Assembly (NCBI GenBank): GCA_020216745.1
Contig: JAIWNQ010000043.1
Coordinates: 1-10,000, forward strand
Source: Candidatus Hydrogenedens sp.
GTDB taxonomy: Bacteria > Hydrogenedentota > Hydrogenedentia > Hydrogenedentales > Hydrogenedentaceae
Reading direction: 5' to 3'
Length of the DNA stretch: 10,000 nucleotides
Shown: piece after piece, positions 6,514-10,000 of the stretch
Position numbering within the stretch: the stretch's first letter is position 1
How the letters are laid out: each line of letters opens with the position of its first letter
Notes under the pieces: model-generated
The model's input: only the letters and a program-made list of their open reading frames with translations
Database searches by the model: none
Told to the model about the DNA's origin: nothing
Made by a program: the position numbers and the translations under genes

Positions 6514-9054
6514 GTGGGTAGAAACGATAAACGGATTAAAGAGTTAGAAGAACAGATACGTCAATTGACAGAACAGTTAGAATTCCTAATTCGGAATAAA
6601 GAAGAAACGACTGACGAGCCAGCAAATATAAATAACAACGAAACGCAGGTATCATCTGATTTTGATATTCGTTCTTCACCGTCTCCAGATAGAGCACATA
6701 TTTTTCCTTCAATTCAACCACTCATCTCTGCGATAAAGACGGCATTAAAAATAAATTCACACCAAGATTTAGAGCAAAAAATAGGTTCTATTTGGGCAAG
6801 TCGCATTGGAGCTATATTAGTAATAACAGCTGTTGTATTAGGTGCACGAACAACATTTTATACCTCAGGAATCAATGAGTGGGAAAAAATCGGAATAGGA
6901 TATTGTTTTTCTGTAATCCTTATTCTATGGGAAAGAATAAGTCGAAAAAAAAATATCTTCACAGATGTCATTTTAAGTTCTGGCTTAACTGGAATTTACT
7001 TTACCACCTACGCAGCTCTTTTCATTAATGAGACTAAGTTATTACCCATCTTTAATAACAACACCCTTCTTTTCTGGGTAGGATTGCCTGCCTTACTTTT
7101 ATGCCTTGTTCCTATGATTATGATCGCTCATAAAAGAGAAAGCACTACTATAGCGGGAGTAGGTTTATTCCTCACCTATTATAGTGTGGCTCTTAGCTGT
7201 TATAACGAACCTAACATAACGACGCTCATCCATGCCCTTTTTACAAGTATTACCATTGCCATCATTACTTTTATTTTCTATCTTCTTCACAATTGGCTTT
7301 TACTTTCATGGTCAAGCGTTCTTGCTTCGTATGCCACTTATTTATACGTTTTTTTATATCTCAATCCTCACACCTATTTTCAGATTCCCGAAAAAATATA
7401 TTTCTGGATATCTTTCATATTTTTAACCACGTGCTTCGTCCTATTTTCTATCACATGTATTCTTGATGCACGAAAACGGGGAGAATATCGTAAAGGAATC
7501 GCACCTCTTGTTGGTTGTAATTCTGCTATTTATTTTTGTCTAACTTTTTATGCAGTTCGAACGTATTACCTTCCTTATGAATATTTGTTTCGTTCAGGCT
7601 TTGCATTAATGCTACTTCTTTTTACAATACTCTCCCATCTTTTAGGCCCTCGCAATAATTACATATTTAAAATTTTTATTATTAAAACCATCATCATGAG
7701 CACACTTGCTATTCAAGCATATTTCTCAGGTGAAAAGCTTCTAATAGCTCTCAGTATTGAATGTCTTGCATTGGCATTAGCACATAAAAGAAGTGGGTAT
7801 CTTGTTTATCGAGTTATGAATTTTTTCTTATTATGGGTCACTTTCTTCTGGGGCATTTTTTATTTAGGTTTACGTGGAGAAATTTTTCTGTTTGGGATGA
7901 ATATCCCAACCAAATGGTTCGCTATTTATGGGACTGCTTTATTCCTTTTTGTTGTTTCATGGTTCTATGAGCATTTTGTCACCTCTAATCATGGGCATTC
8001 TGAAATCGACCTTTCATTGTCAGTTCGTTGGCAGTTTCCACCCCTGATGATGTCCATATTGCATGCCTGTATTGCTTCAATCCTTATATTATTAATAACC
8101 CTCGTAGACTTTATGGATGACCCACGATTGCCTCTTATCTTAACAACAGAATTGCTTTTTATCTTAGCATTAGGCATCATTACATCGACACCTGCTATTG
8201 ATTTTAGTAGTGTATTATTACTTCTCTCAGCCCAAGTATGTTATTTACTTTACTATTTTACTCAACGTGACATCATTATAAACGTTCCCTATTTTCTCTC
8301 TACAAGCCTCCCTCTGGCTTTTATATCCTTTATCGGGGCTTACGCATGGGAACAGTATTTAGAACACATTCGGCACCATAAACAGGACCTAACTCACTTT
8401 ATTCTTTCGTTGTTTCCCTATATAACAAGTGTATTCATTACCATCATTGTTATAAATGAAGTTCTATCTCCATTAAAGGTTATAACGATTACTTCGTTAT
8501 TAGGACTTGCTATATATACCTTTGGAGGTGCGAGCCGACTGCCATCCTTTTCCATCTCAGGAATTATTTTTATCGTTATTGCCTCATTAAATTATATGTT
8601 ATACTTATCAAAAATACCTCAAAATCAATACAATCTTCCCGTCCTTTCACTTTCAATCGCTCTATTTCTTATCGGGATCTTTGCAGAAAGGATTACCTAC
8701 ATAACACAAAAAAATGTATTTGGGACAGGTACGCCCAATATGCTTATACGGATATTGTTTTTACTCATAATAGCAAATACGGCTCTCTTTGCTGGCTACA
8801 CATGTTTGCCAAAAAATATGATTATTTTTTATTGGCTAACTGTCTCTCTTTTTATCATCCTATTGGGGATTCTACTACACGAGCCACTGTACCGATGGAC
8901 TGGTTTTTACATTCTTTTCATTACCTTAATGCGAACCTTCTTTGCTTTCCAATATATTTCTTCTGAAATATATCGTGTTTTAAGTTTTGCCGTTTCAGCG
9001 GTTGTACTTCTTCTAATAGGTTGGATATATTCTCGAAATCAAAGTTCTATATAA
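6514..9054 (+). CDS. DUF2339 family polytopic membrane protein
   Basis: This is an 846-residue integral membrane protein of unknown function. Residues about 5-30 form a charged heptad-like coiled coil (KRIKELEEQIRQLTEQLEFL), followed by a polar, Ser/Asn-rich linker to about 85. From residue 91 on (GSIWASRIGAILVITAVVLG) the protein is almost continuously hydrophobic, with roughly twenty or more helices. The arrangement matches DUF2339: a coiled coil, then a (G)xxWxxRIGxxLxxxxxxxxxxxxF start, then SSGLTGIYFTTYAALF, which resembles the family's conserved GxGLAxLYLTxYAAF stretch. Loops are short and no catalytic motif stands out. DUF2339 proteins are widespread in bacteria with large membrane-embedded C-terminal regions. 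Envelope or transport roles have been guessed but I know of no settled function. It has its own candidate promoter and lies 10 bases before the nucleotidyltransferase gene, with which it is probably co-transcribed. Confidence 0.8.
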   Translation: MGRNDKRIKELEEQIRQLTEQLEFLIRNKEETTDEPANINNNETQVSSDFDIRSSPSPDRAHIFPSIQPLISAIKTALKINSHQDLEQKIGSIWASRIGAILVITAVVLGARTTFYTSGINEWEKIGIGYCFSVILILWERISRKKNIFTDVILSSGLTGIYFTTYAALFINETKLLPIFNNNTLLFWVGLPALLLCLVPMIMIAHKRESTTIAGVGLFLTYYSVALSCYNEPNITTLIHALFTSITIAIITFIFYLLHNWLLLSWSSVLASYATYLYVFLYLNPHTYFQIPEKIYFWISFIFLTTCFVLFSITCILDARKRGEYRKGIAPLVGCNSAIYFCLTFYAVRTYYLPYEYLFRSGFALMLLLFTILSHLLGPRNNYIFKIFIIKTIIMSTLAIQAYFSGEKLLIALSIECLALALAHKRSGYLVYRVMNFFLLWVTFFWGIFYLGLRGEIFLFGMNIPTKWFAIYGTALFLFVVSWFYEHFVTSNHGHSEIDLSLSVRWQFPPLMMSILHACIASILILLITLVDFMDDPRLPLILTTELLFILALGIITSTPAIDFSSVLLLLSAQVCYLLYYFTQRDIIINVPYFLSTSLPLAFISFIGAYAWEQYLEHIRHHKQDLTHFILSLFPYITSVFITIIVINEVLSPLKVITITSLLGLAIYTFGGASRLPSFSISGIIFIVIASLNYMLYLSKIPQNQYNLPVLSLSIALFLIGIFAERITYITQKNVFGTGTPNMLIRILFLLIIANTALFAGYTCLPKNMIIFYWLTVSLFIILLGILLHEPLYRWTGFYILFITLMRTFFAFQYISSEIYRVLSFAVSAVVLLLIGWIYSRNQSSI

Positions 9055-9064
9055 TGGGCTTGTT

Positions 9065-10000
9065 ATGATAAAAACACATAAAAAAAATAACGATTTATTA
9101 GAAAAAGGGGCACGAAAAATCTGCCATATTTTAAGTAATAATGGCTATATTGCTTATTTTGCTGGTGGTTGTGTTCGAGATTTAATCATAAAGAGAACTC
9201 CCATAGATTATGACATCGCAACCAATGCTGTTCCAGATAAGGTTGGCACATTATTCCCACATTCCATAACCTTATGGAAAAATTATGGGGTTGTCCGTGT
9301 CCTTCTTCCCGAAGGCGAATTTGAAGTGACAACCTTTCGTTCTGACGCTCCTTATTTTGATGGGAGACATCCTTCATCTGTCACATTTTCAACACCAGAA
9401 GAAGATGCTAAACGAAGAGATTTCACTATTAATGCCCTGTTTTACGACCCAATACACGAGAAAATTATTGATTACGTAGGAGGTCAAGAAGATATTAAGA
9501 AAAGAGTTATAAGGACGGTAGGTAACCCTTACCAACGTTTTTCTGAAGATTATCTTCGCTTACTTAGGGCAGTCCGATTTTCTGCTCGCTTTAACTTTGA
9601 TATCGAAGAAGAAACATTACAAGCCATGAAAGCACTTCATGAAAATATAAAAAACGTATCTGCGGAACGGATTCGTGATGAAATAACAAAAATTCTAACG
9701 GAGGGAAATCCAAAATTAGCATTTGAAATTTTAAGTCAAACGGAATTACTACGGGAAATACTTCCTGAAATAGCAGATTTGCAAGGGGTTCAACAAGATA
9801 ATGAGTTTCACCCCGAAGGGGATGTTTGGACACATACGCTTTTAGCCTTACAAGAATTAAAGCAACCACCAATTGAATTAGCGATGGCAGTGCTATTACA
9901 CGACGTAGGCAAAAAAGAAACATTTACTGTTGCGGACCGTTTTCGTTTCCCAAAACACGAATCCGTAGGCGCACATATTACAAAAAACATATTAGAACGG
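9065..10000 (+). CDS. cca: CCA tRNA nucleotidyltransferase / poly(A) polymerase family protein with HD domain (3' partial)
   Basis: 312 codons are visible with no stop; the family is usually about 400-500 residues, so roughly the last quarter to third is outside the window. This is a class II nucleotidyltransferase, which adds CCA (or A) to tRNA 3' ends. Motifs in order: GGCVRD (34-39), DYDIAT with metal-binding Asp48 and Asp50, VTTFRSD (88-94), RRDFTINAL (117-125), the EDYLRLLRAVRFSARF template region (161-176) and ERIRDE (201-206). An HD-domain start follows (HTLLAL, then LLHDVGKKET with His279-Asp280), the phosphohydrolase part found in many bacterial enzymes. CCA-adding, A-adding, CC-adding and poly(A) polymerase enzymes look alike at this level; the IIDYVGGQEDI stretch favours a tRNA enzyme. 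The ATG at 9065 follows DUF2339 by 10 bases and has no clear Shine-Dalgarno site. Confidence 0.88.
   Translation, partial: MIKTHKKNNDLLEKGARKICHILSNNGYIAYFAGGCVRDLIIKRTPIDYDIATNAVPDKVGTLFPHSITLWKNYGVVRVLLPEGEFEVTTFRSDAPYFDGRHPSSVTFSTPEEDAKRRDFTINALFYDPIHEKIIDYVGGQEDIKKRVIRTVGNPYQRFSEDYLRLLRAVRFSARFNFDIEEETLQAMKALHENIKNVSAERIRDEITKILTEGNPKLAFEILSQTELLREILPEIADLQGVQQDNEFHPEGDVWTHTLLALQELKQPPIELAMAVLLHDVGKKETFTVADRFRFPKHESVGAHITKNILER

Noticed and set aside
7232..7426. 64-codon hydrophobic open frame on the plus strand
   Set aside because: It is an alternate frame of the DUF2339 membrane domain; its hydrophobicity follows from the T-rich codons of the real gene.
9591..9923. 110-codon open frame on the minus strand
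   Set aside because: It lies wholly inside the cca-like gene, whose motifs prove the plus-strand frame; the minus-strand product has no family features.
1..10000. Defence, phage, transposon, CRISPR or biosynthetic cluster
   Set aside because: No integrase, transposase, regularly spaced repeats, toxin/antitoxin pair or defence nuclease motifs were seen; the content reads as ordinary chromosome.

Overview
The window is chromosomal DNA from an AT-rich, Gram-negative-looking bacterium. Shine-Dalgarno use is mixed: the SCP2-like gene, the anti-sigma gene, the small membrane gene and the DUF2339 gene have clear purine-rich sites, while nhaC, the prenyl synthase, the sigma factor, the phosphoesterase and the cca-like gene have none I can see. 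Split transketolase, NhaC, an ECF sigma/zinc anti-sigma pair and a DUF2339 protein are all widespread among bacteria, so I cannot name a phylum from this sequence. There is no rRNA, tRNA, CRISPR array, transposase or phage gene.

Layout: (1) Positions 2-664 hold the C-terminal subunit of a split transketolase, with its 5' end cut off by the window. Its stop overlaps the start of a 259-aa protein that looks like two SCP2-like lipid-binding units in tandem. (2) After a 135-bp gap, a tight plus-strand run begins: an NhaC-type Na+/H+ antiporter, a long-chain polyprenyl diphosphate synthase, an ECF sigma factor and a membrane-anchored zinc-finger anti-sigma factor (1579-5216). (3) On the minus strand lie a calcineurin-like metallophosphoesterase (5248-6156) and, upstream of it, a 58-codon membrane protein (6205-6381). 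The phosphoesterase converges on the anti-sigma gene, with an AT-rich hairpin between them. (4) A 132-bp divergent intergenic region holds a very good sigma70-type promoter for the minus-strand pair and a weaker one facing the plus strand. (5) A GTG-started 846-aa DUF2339 polytopic membrane protein is followed 10 bp later by a CCA-adding/poly(A) polymerase-type nucleotidyltransferase with an HD domain, cut off by the window end.

How the genes fit together: the sigma/anti-sigma pair is a self-contained envelope-signal module co-directional with genes for ion homeostasis and for quinone or carrier-lipid side chains. This suggests, without proving, that the run responds to membrane or energetic stress. 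The other pairs (transketolase with SCP2-like, DUF2339 with cca) are close enough to be co-transcribed but have no obvious shared pathway. I see mostly housekeeping content and no convincing new multi-gene system. The most useful extras are the small membrane gene, the back-to-back promoters and the duplicated SCP2-like protein.
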